From Cynocephalus volans (lineage: Eukaryota; Chordata; Mammalia; Dermoptera; Cynocephalidae), in the NCBI RefSeq assembly GCF_027409185.1, contig NC_084463.1, positions 71,719,852-71,783,851 on the forward strand: a stretch of DNA of 64,000 nt, given 5' to 3'. This document shows positions 12,965-26,915 of this stretch, piece by piece (within the stretch, counting starts at the first letter, position 1; each line of letters begins with the position of its first letter). Below the pieces are notes generated by a model. It did not search any database and was not told the DNA's origin. It saw only the letters and a list, made by a program, of their open reading frames with translations. The position numbers were made by a program, and so were the translations under genes.

Positions 12965-13140
12965 AGGCAGGAGGCTAAATCCTCTTCCCTGTTATTTACT
13001 ATAATCCTTATAACACTTTTGAAGTAACTACCATTATTATTCCAATTTCACAGATAAAGAAATTAAGTCTTAAAGAGATCAAAGTGATGGGTCAAGGTCA
13101 TAAAATTGATGGACCTGGATTCTGAAGGACGTCACTTGCC
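12965..13140 (-). mobile_element. MIR
   Basis: ACTATAATCCTTATAACACT, TTCACAGATAAAGAAATTAA and GGTCAAGGTCATAAAATTGA form a reversed MIR. Confidence 0.6.
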
Positions 13141-14346
13141 CTAGGACCTAAGTTTACAACCACTGCAATGTCCTGTCACTGCCCAAGTGGCCTTATCTGC
13201 TTACACTTGATCCACTTGGGATACTTGGTGAGTCAAGACTCAGAAAAAATTAAAATTTGGGTGTAGTTTTCTATTTTTATTTCCAGTAAGGATATTACTT
13301 CACTTTTGCTTCTTTGTCAGCCGTTTTCTTGTATGTTACATCCTAATCTCTCATGATACTTCCTGCAAGTTTTGCAGGAACCAGATTCCTTCCTGCTGTG
13401 GATAAGACCAGTTCTTGCTTTCGGTGAGACTTAGGAACACACCCTCCATTTAATGATTTCTCCCCCAGAGGAAGTTTACTCCTGATGCCCTTTAGGCCTA
13501 TTATCCAACAGGATTCATTTAGACATGTTTGTTGAGCAACCACTGGCTTCAAGGTTTTCAGGCAGCAGGAATGTAGTGGTGGAGAACCTGCCCCTGTCAT
13601 ATTTTCCAACAAATCCCATTTTCTCTTTTTTCTAGCCAAACTCTTTAGTGTTCCTCTTATAACTCCAGAGTTAAATTCAATATTTGAAAACATTCCCTTA
13701 CAATTCTTTTATGTGATCTTCCTCTTCATGAATCATAGAGCTGTGTGTGGTACACAGAGTTAGATGCACAATGGTCTCCTTTCTGGCCTAGGGGAAGGGA
13801 ATGAATATTAAAGAGCAGCTACAGGATGCGCTAAGATTTATTACAGGTAGTATCATTTAATGGTCACCAAAGAGTAAGAAAGCAAAGATTGTTATGCACA
13901 TATACACATTTTCAAATGAGACATCTGAGGGTCTTAGAGGTTGGAGGTGGATTCCAGGGAGAATGCAAAGGGCCTGCTTTTCTTCCTATGTGAGAAAGGA
14001 TCATTCTCCTGGAGTCCTAACCTCAGAAAAATGGTTTATTTTTAGAGTTTGGTTCCTTGACTCTTACATGTTTTCAGTCTTCAAACATTCTCATTGACTG
14101 AAATGAAGAATCTGTGGAAATGGGACACAGGTCAAAAGGGAGGAAAACTGAGTTTATAGAGAGATACAGAGATTCCAGAGACAAACATTGGGGCTGAGAA
14201 AACAATACCCCCAAGTGAAAGTCTTAGAAGCAGCCTCAAGAGCAAGGTTTTCCTCTGATCTTCTCCTGCCCTCCTGTCTCTCAGCTTCATTCTCCCCTGA
14301 GGAAGCCATAGAGGCTACGATCCCTCTTCCCCAAGGTGGGTCATAG

Positions 14347-14790
14347 AAACCAGAACCCCTTTACCCCAAACCAGCCATAAAGACTAAAATTATCCTCTAA
14401 CCTACCTTGTCTGATGTCAGGGCATAAGAGCCCCATCTCAGAAATGTTCCTGTTCCTTATCCTGGAGGAATGAATGCTGTACATAGAAACCGAGAAGACG
14501 CTGAGCAGACAGGCCTTGCTGGTTTCCCCAGTCAATTAGTGTTGGATGACACTGTTCTTGTGCAATCCCATTTCACACTGTTGTGACTGCTTCATAGAAC
14601 CTAAGCATTAAAATGGACAGTTTTCTCTATGTCTTTAGATCTTTATTATATAGGCTCCCATGTTGTGTAAAACTGTTACAATAAATTTTGTTATTCCTTT
14701 TCTTCAAATCAATCTGTGTTTATCAGGTGATTTTTCAGAGAACTTTCAGAGGGTTGAAGGGGTTGTCTTCTCTCGAACTCTACACAAACT
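14347..14790 (+). mobile_element. LTR-like block upstream of MMP12-like copy 1
   Basis: Shares a consensus with 33172-33690: CCATAAAGACTAAA, CTACCTTGTCTGATG, TTCATAGAACCTAAGCAT, AAATGGACAGTTTTCTCTAT, a GTAAAACTGTTACAATAAA poly(A)-like signal, and a CTCTACACAAACTT end. It resembles an old ERV1-type LTR; the family name is uncertain. It marks the left edge of the segmental duplication. Confidence 0.45.
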
Positions 14791-15435
14791 TTTTTATCCC
14801 AGAGTTGAAAAGTGTGAACCTTCATGCTGCCAACTCTAGACAATTTGAGAGGATGGAAAAGTTTGCCTCTGGAGTCTCTCTATGCAGGCACCTCATTGGA
14901 ATTAAGCTTCAGGTCAGATGGCTGAAGATATCAAGTTATAGAATCAAGATCCAAGCCTGTACAATACATAGAACAAACATAGACCTATCATGATGTTACG
15001 AATTTTTCCTTGCTAAATATGTAATCTCTGTATCAAAGTTCTCTAGGGAACTAGATTCAGCATAGAATTTATCATTCCTAAGAAAAAGATTTTATTTATC
15101 TAATCTGTTTTATTTAATTTTTAAAAATGATTTCATCTACAATGAATGTGATAAAAGTATTGTAGTAAAATAGAGAATACTAAGCTTTGTTGAAATATAT
15201 TTTAAGTAATCGTTATATTTTAGGTAGTTGGTATTTTATTTACAAAGACTTATTATGCAGGCTGGGTGGAAGTAAAAGCTGATTTATAATTTTGAAGAAA
15301 TGTACTCTGAATTGCCTAAATGAATAAGGGGTTAGATGATAATTATTTGCATGTTCTTGAGAAAATAAAAAAAAAAATGATATCACCTGTTACTCACTCA
15401 AAGGATTTTATACTCCCAGACCCTGGCATAATGGC

Positions 15436-15443
15436 TTTATAAA
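15436..15443 (+). promoter_or_regulatory. TATA-like box of MMP12-like copy 1
   Basis: TTTATAAA about 75 bp upstream of the relic ATG, at the same position as the TATATAAA of copy 2. TTACTCA at about 15390 could be a diverged AP-1 site. Confidence 0.5.
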
Positions 15444-17073
15444 GAGAGATATTTAAGGAACATGTAGTAAACAGGAACGGAGTAGACTGAGTTAAACCAT
15501 GCAGGACAAGTTTACAATGAAGTTCCTTTTATTGATACTGGTCCTGCAGGTCACTGTTTCTGGAGCTGTTTCTCTGACCACCTCTACAAGCCTGAGAGAA
15601 GATGATGTGTAATTTGGCTGAAGTGAATATTGACAATATAGTATTGATCTAGCATAATTTTTGTCTTTAAGATGTATTGAATTGACCTATTTTGAAAAGC
15701 ACTAGTTGAAAACTTGTCTTGGAGACTGTTTGCTTTCAGTATTGAATTTTTCTTTGCCAAAGAAGAATATTTTTTTTAAAAGGTATTGGTTTTGAAAGAG
15801 TATTATGAAATTGGAGAGTAAATTTGTTCCTGCTACTAAAAAGGGTTTGTCAATGCATGTGAGTTCAATATCATTGGAGTTCACTTCTGTTATGGTATTT
15901 TACATTAATCACTGAATGCCAGTTAATAATCTGAGATTTGAACAATGGCCTGACCAATTTAAACCACTTCAGGTCACCATGATAATAGAACAATACCTCC
16001 TTTACCCTTGCTCATCCCATATATTTCTTCATAAGCATTTTCTAATATACGGATTTTTCTTTTCATTCTTAATTTCTTTTTCCTAATTAAAGGAGTTTGA
16101 TCTCCCTATTTACTAAGATTATTTTATTTTTGAATTTTTAATAGTTCTCCAATTAGTTTAGCTTTGGGTTTCTGAGGAAGAAATTTTTATCCTAGCTTAA
16201 ATTAATAAATTATGCATGCTGACAAAGATTTTGCTGCTTATTGAATAGCGTGGTATACTAGATGCTAAATTCATTTTTAAAGAATTTGAAGAAGCGGAAA
16301 CATAAACTGTGGCCACTAGGCTGTCAGGAATAAACCTTGTTAATCATTTACGACACGTCTTTGGTAGCATAGATAATTCAGATTTTTTTCTCATTATAAT
16401 TAGTTGTCCAAAGAACAATAATGTAAGCAGTGATTAAGATGTTCAGAATTCCCTCTACCCCCAAAAAATGTTCAAAATTCCCGGCTCAAAAGCATGAGTG
16501 CACAGTTGAGATATATATGCAGAGCTCCCAACAAGAACTTTATAATGCATAATTTTGCATTACTAAATGTATTTTTTCCTGTGGTACTTGAGAACATTTT
16601 ATGGGCTTGAGGTGGAGAGAATGCCAATCACAAAAAATGGAAGTCAATAGAAATTTTGAGGAAAAAATCCAGAAAATGCAGCAGTTCTTGGGCTAAAAGT
16701 GACTGGGCAACTGGACACATCTACTCCAGAGACAATGCACACACGTCAGTATGGAGTGTCCGACGTGCAGCCTTTCAGTACATTTGCAGGGAGGCTGTTA
16801 TGGCATAAACATTCTGTCACCTACAGGTAATGAAGGTGTATGTCACCATGTATTTTTCTACTTTGCCATAGGTCTGACTTCTAGAAACCTGGCCACTTGG
16901 ATATAGCCCTAAATCTGGAAGTAGATAAGGAGCCTCCCTGAATTAATGGCCTCCTTTAATTGTTACCATCATCTCTGTATTATAATTCATTATCTCTAGA
17001 AGAGAGGATCGTTTACTCAAGGAAGAGTTGTTTGGCTTGCCAGTTCCAGAACAGAAAAGAAAACCTGCCAATA

Positions 17074-17361
17074 CCACATGTCCTCACTCATAAGTGGGAG
17101 CCCAGAGAGAAGGAAGGAAGGAAAGAAAGACCACAGTGGTGTGTTGGACTTGCAGAGGGAGAGAACAGACCTAGGGTTGCTGGGGTGGGGAGCTTTGGGG
17201 GGACGGAGGGTATTGGGGACAGGTGGGTGGGGGACACAGGGAATAATTGCAATTTGAGGTGGTGGGCATGCTGATAGCATTGATTCGCTCACCACATCTC
17301 TGACACAGGTGCTGACAGTCAGCTCTGTGCTCCATGAATATGTATAATCAATTAAACAAAA
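17074..17361 (+). mobile_element. L1 3' end insertion in intron 2 of MMP12-like copy 1
   Basis: Starts CCACATGTCCTCACTCATAA, typical of the end of L1 ORF2, runs through a G-rich 3' UTR and ends AATTAAACAAAAAG. Direct repeat AGAAAA(C/G)CTGCCAATA at 17058-17073 and 17362-17377. Absent from copy 2, so it arrived after the duplication. Confidence 0.75.
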
Positions 17362-17491
17362 AGAAAAGCTGCCAATAAAGCACAATAAAGCTTAACCTGC
17401 TATAAATAAGACACAGGAGAAAGTTTATATACAGTAGTGAAGATCGATAAATGTAGAAGTCTAGGAGCAGGAACAAAAGTAATAAGCTTCT

Positions 17492-17594
17492 TTTTTTTTT
17501 TTTTTTTTTTTTGTCTTTTTCGTGACCGGCACTCAGCCAGTGAATGCACCGGCCATTGCCATGTAGGATCCGAACCCGCGGCGGCAGGAGCGTC
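17492..17594 (-). mobile_element. tRNA-Ile-derived SINE, 5'-truncated
   Basis: Long poly-T, then the reverse complement of GGTTCGGATCC...ATGGCCGGTGCATTCACTGG. Perfect 13-bp duplication GTAATAAGCTTCT at 17479-17491 and 17595-17607. The intact duplication and long pure tail suggest a young insertion. Confidence 0.85.
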
Positions 17595-18670
17595 GTAATA
17601 AGCTTCTATAGAAGTAATCATCTCTCAGTCATGACCTGTAAGTCATAAATGAAAAGAAATTAATTTAGATTGTTGTTATGTAGTAAGCTGTCCAAGGAAA
17701 ATTGCTTCTGTACATAATGAAGCAAATTTTTCTTATCTGGACTCTTGATAAAAAGATTCATTCTCCAATGGTGCTAGCAAAAATGAAGTCTTGTGATAAG
17801 ACAAAATTAACACATGGTTTCCATATGAATTTATCCCTCTCTTTGCTGAAGAATCAACAATTACACTCCTGACATGAAGGTGAGGATGTTAATGATGTCA
17901 TTCAGAAAGCTTTCCAAGTACTGAGTGACGTGACCCCCTGAAATTTATACACAATGACGAAGGTGAGGCTGACATTATGATACTTTTTGCATTTGGAGAT
18001 AAGGAACTTGGACTTCATCTGTGTCATTTGGCAGGATCTATAGCATGGGTAGAGATCTAATTCTCTTTCCTTTATTAAAAAATCATGGAGACTTCAGTGC
18101 TTTTGATGGCAGGGGTGGAGTCCTGGCCCATGCTGCTGTACCTGGAGCTGGTCCCAGAGGAGATGCACATTTTGATGAGAATGAAGATTGGAATTGAAAT
18201 TCCAATGGTCAACAAAAAGCCAAGCAAATAAAAAACAAAAACAACAAAAACCCTAAGGATTTCCAGATTATATGCTAATTTTGAAAGACTACACATTGAC
18301 AAAACATTATGGAATGGAAAATTTTAATATGATTATAATCAGTCTAAATCAAATTTAATACTTTGTGTGAGTTTCAATTTCTCCCTCTATAAACTGAGGA
18401 TATTGAACTAGATATCTTAAAGATCAGCTCTGAGACTTTATGAGCTATAATCTAGCTCATTAACATAAATTCTGAGAAACCTTACATCGCAATATGGAAA
18501 GGTAAAAGTTCTTATTTAAGTGATAAGTTTGTGATAGTGAAATCCATAAACTCAAAAGTAAACACAGACACTGACTCTGTATGTACCAACAATCATTGGA
18601 TTAGATGGTCATATGTGTGATTCATAATCTGCTGACAATTTCTTAGATACATAGTGACACAGAAAGATAA

Positions 18671-18976
<306 letters not shown>

Positions 18977-19014
18977 TAATCACATCTACATTTAAATGAA
19001 ACTTTTACATCTGT

Positions 19015-19175
19015 CTTTTTTGAGCCCAAGGGAACCAGTGAGGGAGGCAGCACAGATCTTATCTTCATTTTACAGATGAGGACAAGAGACCTAGATGTTA
19101 ATATCAGAGCCAGAGGCAGAACCTCAGGCCTCAAGTCTGGTTTTCTTTCTATCCAGACACCATTGCCCAATTAAA
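19015..19175 (-). mobile_element. MIR in intron 5 of MMP12-like copy 1
   Basis: CAGATCTTATCTTCATTTTA, then CAGATGAGGACAAGAGACCT. The same MIR is at about 40500-40640 in copy 2, confirming it predates the duplication. Confidence 0.65.
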
Positions 19176-20144
19176 AAGATGGCGTACAGAGAAATGTAAC
19201 TGGAAAAGGGAAGTCAAAGTGCTCAGATTTTTATGCTCCATGATATTGCAAACATACAGACAGAAAAATCCTTACTGTAATCTTCCTATGAATATTGTAG
19301 AAATCTTAAATTGATTTTGATGCAATTTTTATCAAGAATATTGACTGTTTTGATGATTCTTTTCTTCAAAGGTAGGTGGAATCATTTTCATTTGTAACCA
19401 ATATTAAAGGCTCTGTCGTTAATTTTTCTTTTTTTTTTGTCAGAGAGTAGAAAAATATGATGGAAAATGAAGTAAAATTTAGAGTTGATTCTGTAGGCAA
19501 TGGAGAGTTCTTGAAGATTTTGAAGCAGGAGAGTAGTGTGGTTACTTTTTGTTTTAACTGGAAACTGGTGTGTAGACAATGGATTTGCAGTAGGAATATG
19601 GGCTGGAATCAGAAGACAGGAAGCAGAGAAGGTAGACTATTTTAAACACAGATAAAAATGGTGAAGTCTGGAACTCAGGCTGTGAAAGAGTGCCAGTGAA
19701 AAAGACTTGATTTCTTGATTGCAGAGAAGAGAATTCCAGGATGATTTCTATCCTGGAACACAAATTTAAGCAAATATTGATGGGGGCAGGGGGGACAGTG
19801 GGGAAGATTAATACTTGGTAGGTAGGACAGACATTCCCCATTTTTGAGATGATAAAATTGAGTCACGTGAGGTTACGTGACTTCCTTTAGGTTACGAAAC
19901 TAGTGAATGGGTTGTGGGGCCAGACTAGAGCCTTGGATTCCAAGCTCCAGGGTATTCCATACCCCAGATTGCCTGTTACAGTCATTGTTGCTATCAAAGA
20001 ATTGATTGGAATCCTTTCCTCGTGGTGCTCCTACGCAGACACCCACGGAACACGTGAAGAGAATGGAAACACTAAGTGCTTTCACCGGTCCCTTCCACTC
20101 ACATTTCATGGTTCTTGAGTCACTTCAGTTTTTCACATGTGTGA

Positions 20145-20309
<165 letters not shown>

Positions 20310-20558
20310 TAATTTTTCCCTTTAGACTACTTCAAGGAAGAGAACAAATTATGAAAATATTACTACGTTTTATAAAATCAACAACAACAACACAACAAAA
20401 AACCTTCTAGGTTTTATTCATGGTGGCTCTGAACTGTAAGCTAAACTAACATAAACACCTCAGGAATATATACAACTTTGGGGAAATGTTTGTAACATAT
20501 AAGATGGGAATACTTATGAAGAAACATATGGGACCATAGGAGATAGACAGTGAAAGCA

Positions 20559-20669
20559 TGGGCTGGCCAATGGGCTTAGTTGGTCACAGTGCACACATTA
20601 TAACACAAGGTCAGGTGTTTGGATCCCAGTACTTGCCAGCTGCCAAAAATAAAATGAAATAAATAAAAA
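20559..20669 (+). mobile_element. tRNA-Ile-derived SINE monomer, diverged
   Basis: GGGCTGGCCAATGGGCTTAG, TTGGTCACAGTGCAC and TTGGATCCCAGTACTTGCCA followed by an A-rich tail. Lies in intron 7 of the copy 1 pseudogene. Confidence 0.7.
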
Positions 20670-20796
20670 CCAGCCATCCATTTTGGAACGTTGGGAAAAG
20701 ATTAATGCTGTTTGTACTGAGTCATGATATTTATTACTCTTTCTGTATAATTCTAATGTACCACTTTTCTTTGTCTTCACAGATTTCAAGTACTAG

Positions 20797-20937
<141 letters not shown>

Positions 20938-21154
20938 TGAATGGTTAGTAATCTGGCTCTTAAGATTTGTGAAGCAAGAATGCAATGTGGTTTTCTGGAA
21001 AGCAGTTTTTCTATGCAAGTTCCCAGAGATCTTTCACCTTAATGGGAGAGAGATCAAGAGAACATAGGACTGAAATAATTATTGTCAGCTTGGTTCTTTT
21101 CTCTGTATTTTTAGTTTCTGATATAAGAGATAGTACTCGCATTGGAGTATAATG

Positions 21155-21645
21155 TCCTTTTTAAAAAATTCTATCTTTATTTTTTCTTAACATTAATTAA
21201 CACATGGTAATTATACATACTTCTGGGGTACAATCTGATATTTTGATACTTACATATGTCGTATAATAATTGGGAGTGTAGTTAATGTATCAGTTACCTC
21301 ACACATTTGTCACTTCTTTGTGGCAAAACATTCAAAAGCCTCTCCCCTACTATTGCGTAATATATAGAACTTTTTTGAGTGGCAGGGGGCAGCTGGCTAG
21401 TACAGGGATCTGAACCCATGACCTTTGTGTTAAAACATGGTGCACTCACCAACTGAGATACCCGGCCAGCCCCAAAAACTTAACTGTCAACCACAGTCAC
21501 CCTACCGTGCAATAGAACATCAGAACTTTTCCTCCTATCTAACTGGAATTTTGTACCTGTTGGCCAACCTCTCCCTGTTTTCCCTCCCCCATTCCCTTCC
21601 CAATCTCTCTGCCTCTATAATATCTACACTGCGTTTTTAAAAAGG
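21155..21645 (-). mobile_element. L1MB-like 3' UTR, interrupted by a SINE
   Basis: Antisense of a known L1M 3' end: ATACTTCTGGGGTACAATCT, GTTACCTCACACATTTGTCA, TCCTCCTATCTAACTGGAAT and TTTGTACCTGTTGGCCAACC. A SINE sits inside at 21373-21474. Confidence 0.75.
21373..21474 (-). mobile_element. tRNA-Ile-derived SINE monomer
   Basis: Reverse complement starts GGGGCTGGCCGGGTATCTCA, then GTTGGTGAGTGCACC and GGTTCAGATCCCTGTACTAG. Inserted in the L1 fragment. Confidence 0.8.
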
Positions 21646-23801
21646 AACACTTTAAATAAAATGTTATTAATCATAGTAGACACACACTGGGAAATAGGGC
21701 GATAGCTGGATGAGATTTAGAAGTTAGTCTACAGTCAGTTTGGAGGGTGTGTGGGTTTCCAGACTCCTTTCCATAATCACTGGACTCAAAAGGCAAAACG
21801 AGGAAACCATCCTCTGAGTGACAGGAGATCCTGCACGGTCTTCCCTGGCAGGAAATTAGGTAGTCAGGGGAGGACAGGAGCTCATCTGAGTGTCCGTCTC
21901 CTTTGTTTCAAGTGTCTAAATTTTGAGGGAGGACAGGATCCTCTCTACCCTCTTCTGAGAAAACAAGTCATTTCTCAGATCTTTGTGTGGTTGACATGAG
22001 GCATAATAAACTGTGTTAGGGAGGTTATATTAAAGCACTATTTTTTTCTTGATCATTTAAATTCAACATCTAATTCCCATTGAATACCATGTTCTTACGA
22101 CTTGTCCACCAACCCTTAGCTCTGCTTGAGAGACAAAAATTTTGAATTGAGCAAATAAGACTTTCTAGAGAGCTCCCAAATGGCTGCTGTTTCTCATGGT
22201 CTGCCATTATTGACATTAGCATTTCAACTCTGACCAGTGGCTCTATTTACTTTTCTGCTCCCGCCTGGCCCAGGATTCCTCTTTCCCTAAAGGCCAGTTG
22301 GGCAGTGCTACTAAGCAAGCAATAAATACTTGGAGAACTAAATTGAAATTGCTACTTGGAACTCTTTTCACCTGCTGATAAAAGAGAATTTGGAGGAGAA
22401 ACTGGAACCTGACTCTACATCCAGGACATGATAAAGGGTATATTTTGAATTTCTCTCTGACATGTATGTTTAAAACCCTTTGGCTCCCTGACTTTTAAAC
22501 CTTGCCCCTTCTACTGTCTTCTGGGGGCAAATGGTTGTGTTTGTTTCAGTGGAAAGCTTTGAAAAGAAGGCAATGACAGGCAGCTGAGTAATTGGTCAGG
22601 GGGAACCTGTGATCCAGCCAAGTCTCCTTTGGTGCTAAAATCTGCAAAGCAGGACCAGGCACTGGTGAAAGCCTAGTGAGATAGTGGGGAAAAGCTTACT
22701 TAGAGACAGGAAGCCCAGGTTTGGAATCTGACAGGGACTTAAAATTAATAAGTGAACTGTTTAGGTACTTGGTTTTCTTCTTCAGTACAGTTAAAACCCT
22801 TTTGGGAAGAGCCTTTCAGGAGAGAAGATGGGTTTGTGGTTCATGTCCTGAAATGTATTTTCTGATTGCATTTCTGCTCCTTGTTTCTTTGCTCAGGTAT
22901 GATGAGAGGACACATTCCATAGACCCCAGTTAACCCAAATGAATACCAAGCACTTCTCAGGAACTGGGCCTAAAATTGATGCAGTTTTCTATTTTAAATG
23001 TAAGTAGTTTAGAAAACTATGAAAATACTGGAAATTCCATTTTAAAACACTATAAAGCCTCCAAGATCAGCTAGTGGACCTCCAAATTGGAAAGGCATAG
23101 GACTCTGCTGTTATCCTAGGGCCATGCAGGGAAAATTCACATTCTCCTTGGCTCAGAACAGACAGGCCAGAAGAATGAGCAGGGGCCGGTGGCACCAATG
23201 GTGTACGCCTAGGGTGGTCTGGCAGGCAGGGGGACTGTGATTGTTGCCACTTCTCATGTGTCTGAGCCTCTGGAATTTCCTGTGACCATATCAGCTGTGT
23301 GGTGTGTGTGAGTCAGCGTGTGGCAGCCAGGACTCACGCCTGTGGTAGCCTGCAGCCTTGTCCTTCTTGCTACCTTGCGTTCTTGACATTTCTTTCAGTC
23401 CCTACTACCCTCCTAGGCCCTCTGGACTGGGGCTGCGGGTGGGAGGAGAGAAGCTTGAGTTTGTGTTGTGAATGTCTTCAAGCAAGGTCAGCCAAAGCAA
23501 ACTCGTTCATTGGGCCAAGATATTTTGGTTTTTATGATTCCCCCAGTGTCTTTTCCTCCATCAAGTCCCCCATGTACTCCACCTGGGCCTATATCCAGTG
23601 TCTTGAATCCTTCACCTGGAGTATGACTGGCTGTAGGCAGATATCTGGGAACAGAATACACATCCAAAGGTCCCCAACATTTATATTCTTAAATCACATC
23701 TCATCTGATCTAGATAAGCTATAAAAACAGATCTATGTTTTTTAAAGAAACACAAGAGGAGAATTAAACAATTTAATTTGGTTTAATTTTTAAGACACTA
23801 A

Positions 23802-23891
<90 letters not shown>

Positions 23892-23894
23892 TAG

Positions 23895-24250
23895 CAATTG
23901 TGTAATTAATGGTATTTTCCAATTTACTTCAGTTTAATGAGTATTTATTTCATACGTGGTATGTTTTCAGTGTACCACTACATACTGATAAAATAAGGCG
24001 ACATCTACAAGCCATAAATTAATGATTGTATAGGTAAATGATTATACCAAACATATAATATTTTGAATTTTGAATATCCTCATTGTCAATTTTTGCTTGA
24101 CTCTATTATTAAGTTTGAAAATAGATGCCTTCAAAGGCCAGGGGACTACCTTCTGAAGAATGCTTTGGTTAACATTTTTGCACTGAGAAATTATAATTAT
24201 TTCTGGGTTTACTCCAATTAAGTATCTGTACTTTTTGCTCAAATACAAAT
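23895..24250 (+). other. Relic MMP12-type 3' UTR
   Basis: Starts GTGTAATTAATGG just after the SNSWFGC stop, passes TATTTATTTCATA and CTTGACTCTATTATTAAG, and ends at CAAATACAAA (degenerate poly(A) signal at 24242-24247). Assignment rests on position and on remembered similarity to MMP12 mRNA. Confidence 0.6.
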
Positions 24251-25119
24251 TTTCAAAGAAAGTATTTGATTTTAATATATTTTCTTGAAAAGCAGAATGT
24301 GCATTTTGAAAATAACTCTGGACATCCTCCTAAACAAAACAAGTCTCTCTGTGTCTGTACCAAGGAGTGAATAGAAATATGGCAACTAGGAAAAGGAAAA
24401 AGCTTAGATTTCGTTTGGTCGCTTGTGTAAAGCCACCTGTACCCTTGGTCTCAAGACAAGAAAACATTCTGTGGACTGCTTATGACCTCGAGGAGTTTCT
24501 GCAGTGCATGAGCGTGAGACAGGAGAAGGAGGGATGAAATGGGAACTTCCCACTCTGGCAAAATTTGCAGCTCAAGTGTCACAGTGTGGGCCATGTAATT
24601 GCTGTGTGACATTGACAAGCTATTAAATTTAGGCTTTCTGAAATTTAGAAGTAAATTGTAGTGGTTCCCATCTCATATGTTTTGTGGTAAAAAAACAAAA
24701 ACAAAACCACAATGCTTGATGAGCACATCATCCTGGTAGAATGGTCTGTCTTGTTTCAATTTTCTCCACTACCTTGACATATATTTCTCCTATGTTCTCT
24801 ATTGTGTACATTGTAGAGTACTCACTAATAGCTTATGGGTTTGTGGAACGCTTCTAGTTTTCAATTTAATGGCAGATCATTGCTCAAGGTCCAAGAAACA
24901 GTTAAGCTCATTTCAGGTCAGATGATCATTTTTGACCAGTTGATGAGCTTAAATCAGGGAGAAAAATGAGAATCCGTAAGAATCTAAATGGTCCTTTGTC
25001 CTTCATTCCTTAGATCCGTTATCAACTCAAGCAAGTGCTGCTTCAGCATACTGCTCCTAGAGTTGTTTTTGCAAAGAGTAGAATCAAGACAACCATGAAA
25101 ATGTTATTCCCCACAGGAA

Positions 25120-25200
25120 ACTAGATGCTAGATTTCCTCCAAAAGGAGAAACTTCCCTACAATATCAGCATTAAAAGAAAATTGAATGGTAACTGCATTG
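25120..25200 (+). other. Flank of MMP12-like copy 1 matching the copy 2 cassette
   Basis: CCAAAAGGAGAAACTTCCC and AAAAGAAAATTGAATGG here match the cassettes at 40760 and 41075. In copy 1 this lies about 0.9 kb past the relic 3' UTR, which places the right end of the deletion that shortened copy 2. Confidence 0.6.
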
Positions 25201-25384
25201 TCTTTGGCCTTAAGTAATTCGGAAGGAAACAGTTTCTCCTAAATAATGACTGAATTATAACAAAAACACAACATTCACCACTCTCACTATCATGAGTGTT
25301 CATGAGAAATACCTTCCAAGATTTAAATCACGAACTTTTCCTCCTTCTACTTCTGTGTTATATTTTCAAATTTTAGCAAACAAT

Positions 25385-25640
25385 TCTTTGTAATGTTAAT
25401 CATGTGCCAGGCACTGTTCTAAGTGCTCCACTAAAATAAAATAGAATATTAAATAAAGTAAATAAAAATAACTAATTAATCTTCATTACCTACTTGAGAT
25501 AAATACTGTGATCCTCATTTTTTACATGAGGAGACTGAGGCATCGGGAGTTCAACTAAGTTGCCCAAGGTCACAGAACCTCAGAGCTCACGGCAGGCAGC
25601 CTGATCCCAGAATCTATGTTATTAACTGCCACAAAATTCT
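25385..25640 (-). mobile_element. MIR at the right end of duplication copy 1
   Basis: CATGTGCCAGGCACTGTTCT, CATGAGGAGACTGAGGCATC and TTGCCCAAGGTCACAGAACC. Its partner in copy 2 starts at about 41310 and breaks off near 41448. Confidence 0.75.
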
Positions 25641-26373
25641 GCCTTTCCAATTCATACAATTAAAAAAAAAATGATGTCAAAATTCCTGTAAATCCACTCT
25701 ACAAACCTATACATTTTTACTTGACTTTTAAATTAAAAATTTTTTAAATTTCCTAAGAGTTCTCTGTGCATCCAGTCTGGGGAAAATTGTTTTTCTCTGG
25801 GAAAGAGAGTACTGTCATCTTGCTGATGTCAGGAAAAAATATCCAAGACTTGGAAGTTACAGGTGTCTTTACAAGGTCATGCTGGACATTGTCTAGCAAG
25901 TCTTTTGGAATATCACCGATTTTTTGAGGGTGTGCACTTTTGAATTTCCATCAACTAGGCAATTTTATAACTCTATAAGGATAGAAATAGTAGAAAACTG
26001 ATAGTCATGCAAATAATTCTTTTCTATAGCAATGCAAATAATTCTTACCTATTAGAGATACAGTTGATTCATGCCTGGTAGAAGAGATACATCAAACATT
26101 GCATTTTATTGCCACATAAGATATTAACTTATTTACATCATTAGAAAATTTATTTCAGCATTTCTTACCACATATAAATATGTTCTTCAACCCCTACTTT
26201 GAGCTGATTTCCTCATTCGTTAGTGGTTTTAATATCTTTAACAATTCATTTTATATTTGCACAAAGTCATGCTTTTAACTTTTTGAAAATTATACTTAGA
26301 AAATTAAGACTAGATGCAGTGGAGAACAACTATTAGGCTTTTGCATTTGTCCATGTAAGAATACAGAAAACCA

Positions 26374-26475
26374 GAATTATAGTCTTGCAGAGGACACGTT
26401 ATTAGAGTGTGGTACTGACAACACCAAGGTCCAGAGTTAGATCCCTATACTGGCTAGTTACCAGAAAACCCTACT
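26374..26475 (+). mobile_element. tRNA-Ile-derived SINE, old
   Basis: ATTAGAGTGTGGTACTGACA, ACACCAAGGTCCAGAGTTAG and ATCCCTATACTGGCTAGTTA keep the A- and B-box layout, with many changes. Confidence 0.6.
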
Positions 26476-26814
26476 ATACATACTGTTGGAGAGAGCAGAT
26501 GTGAACAGCAGTAAGAAAAAGAATTAATAAGGGTTGGTGACTGCTTCGCATGTGGGGTATGACTGAAAAGAAATGACATCGTATAATTTTTAAGCATCTG
26601 GTTTAAGAAGTGATCTCAAATAAAAAATAGAGAAGAAAAAGCAGGTTGTAGACATGGTGGTGTGTTTGTGGAATGGAAATAATTGGGTCTGTTGTACCTG
26701 GGGAGCCTTAAGTCATCCAGCTGGGGGTGTCTAGAGGTAACAGGCCAGGACCAAGGCCCAGCAAAGTGGTCTGGACTAGAAAGTAAAGTGTTCTTCAGTG
26801 CATAAATGGAAGGT

Positions 26815-26915
26815 GAGCTGGTCAGTTATCTCAGTTGGTTAGAGCATGGTGCAGATAACATCAAGGTCTGGGGTCTGGGGTTCAACCTCTGTACTGTCCA
26901 GGGGAAAAAAAAAGG
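26815..26915 (+). mobile_element. tRNA-Ile-derived SINE monomer
   Basis: GAGCTGGTCAGTTATCTCAG, TTGGTTAGAGCATGGTGCAG and ATAACATCAAGGTCTGGGG, very close to tRNA-Ile up to the B box, then a short A tail. Confidence 0.75.

Larger units (their letters stand above)
11165..14346. other. Intergenic stretch with MIR fragments only
   Basis: Reverse-oriented MIR pieces are visible at about 11735-11960 and 12965-13140. Otherwise only short chance frames; the longest (13343-13693, minus) has no recognisable motif. Confidence 0.5.

Noticed and set aside
20559-20669. Possible functional tRNA-Ile genes at the SINE positions
   Set aside because: The bodies are mutated in stem pairs, followed by A-rich tails and flanked by target duplications in several copies; they are SINEs.
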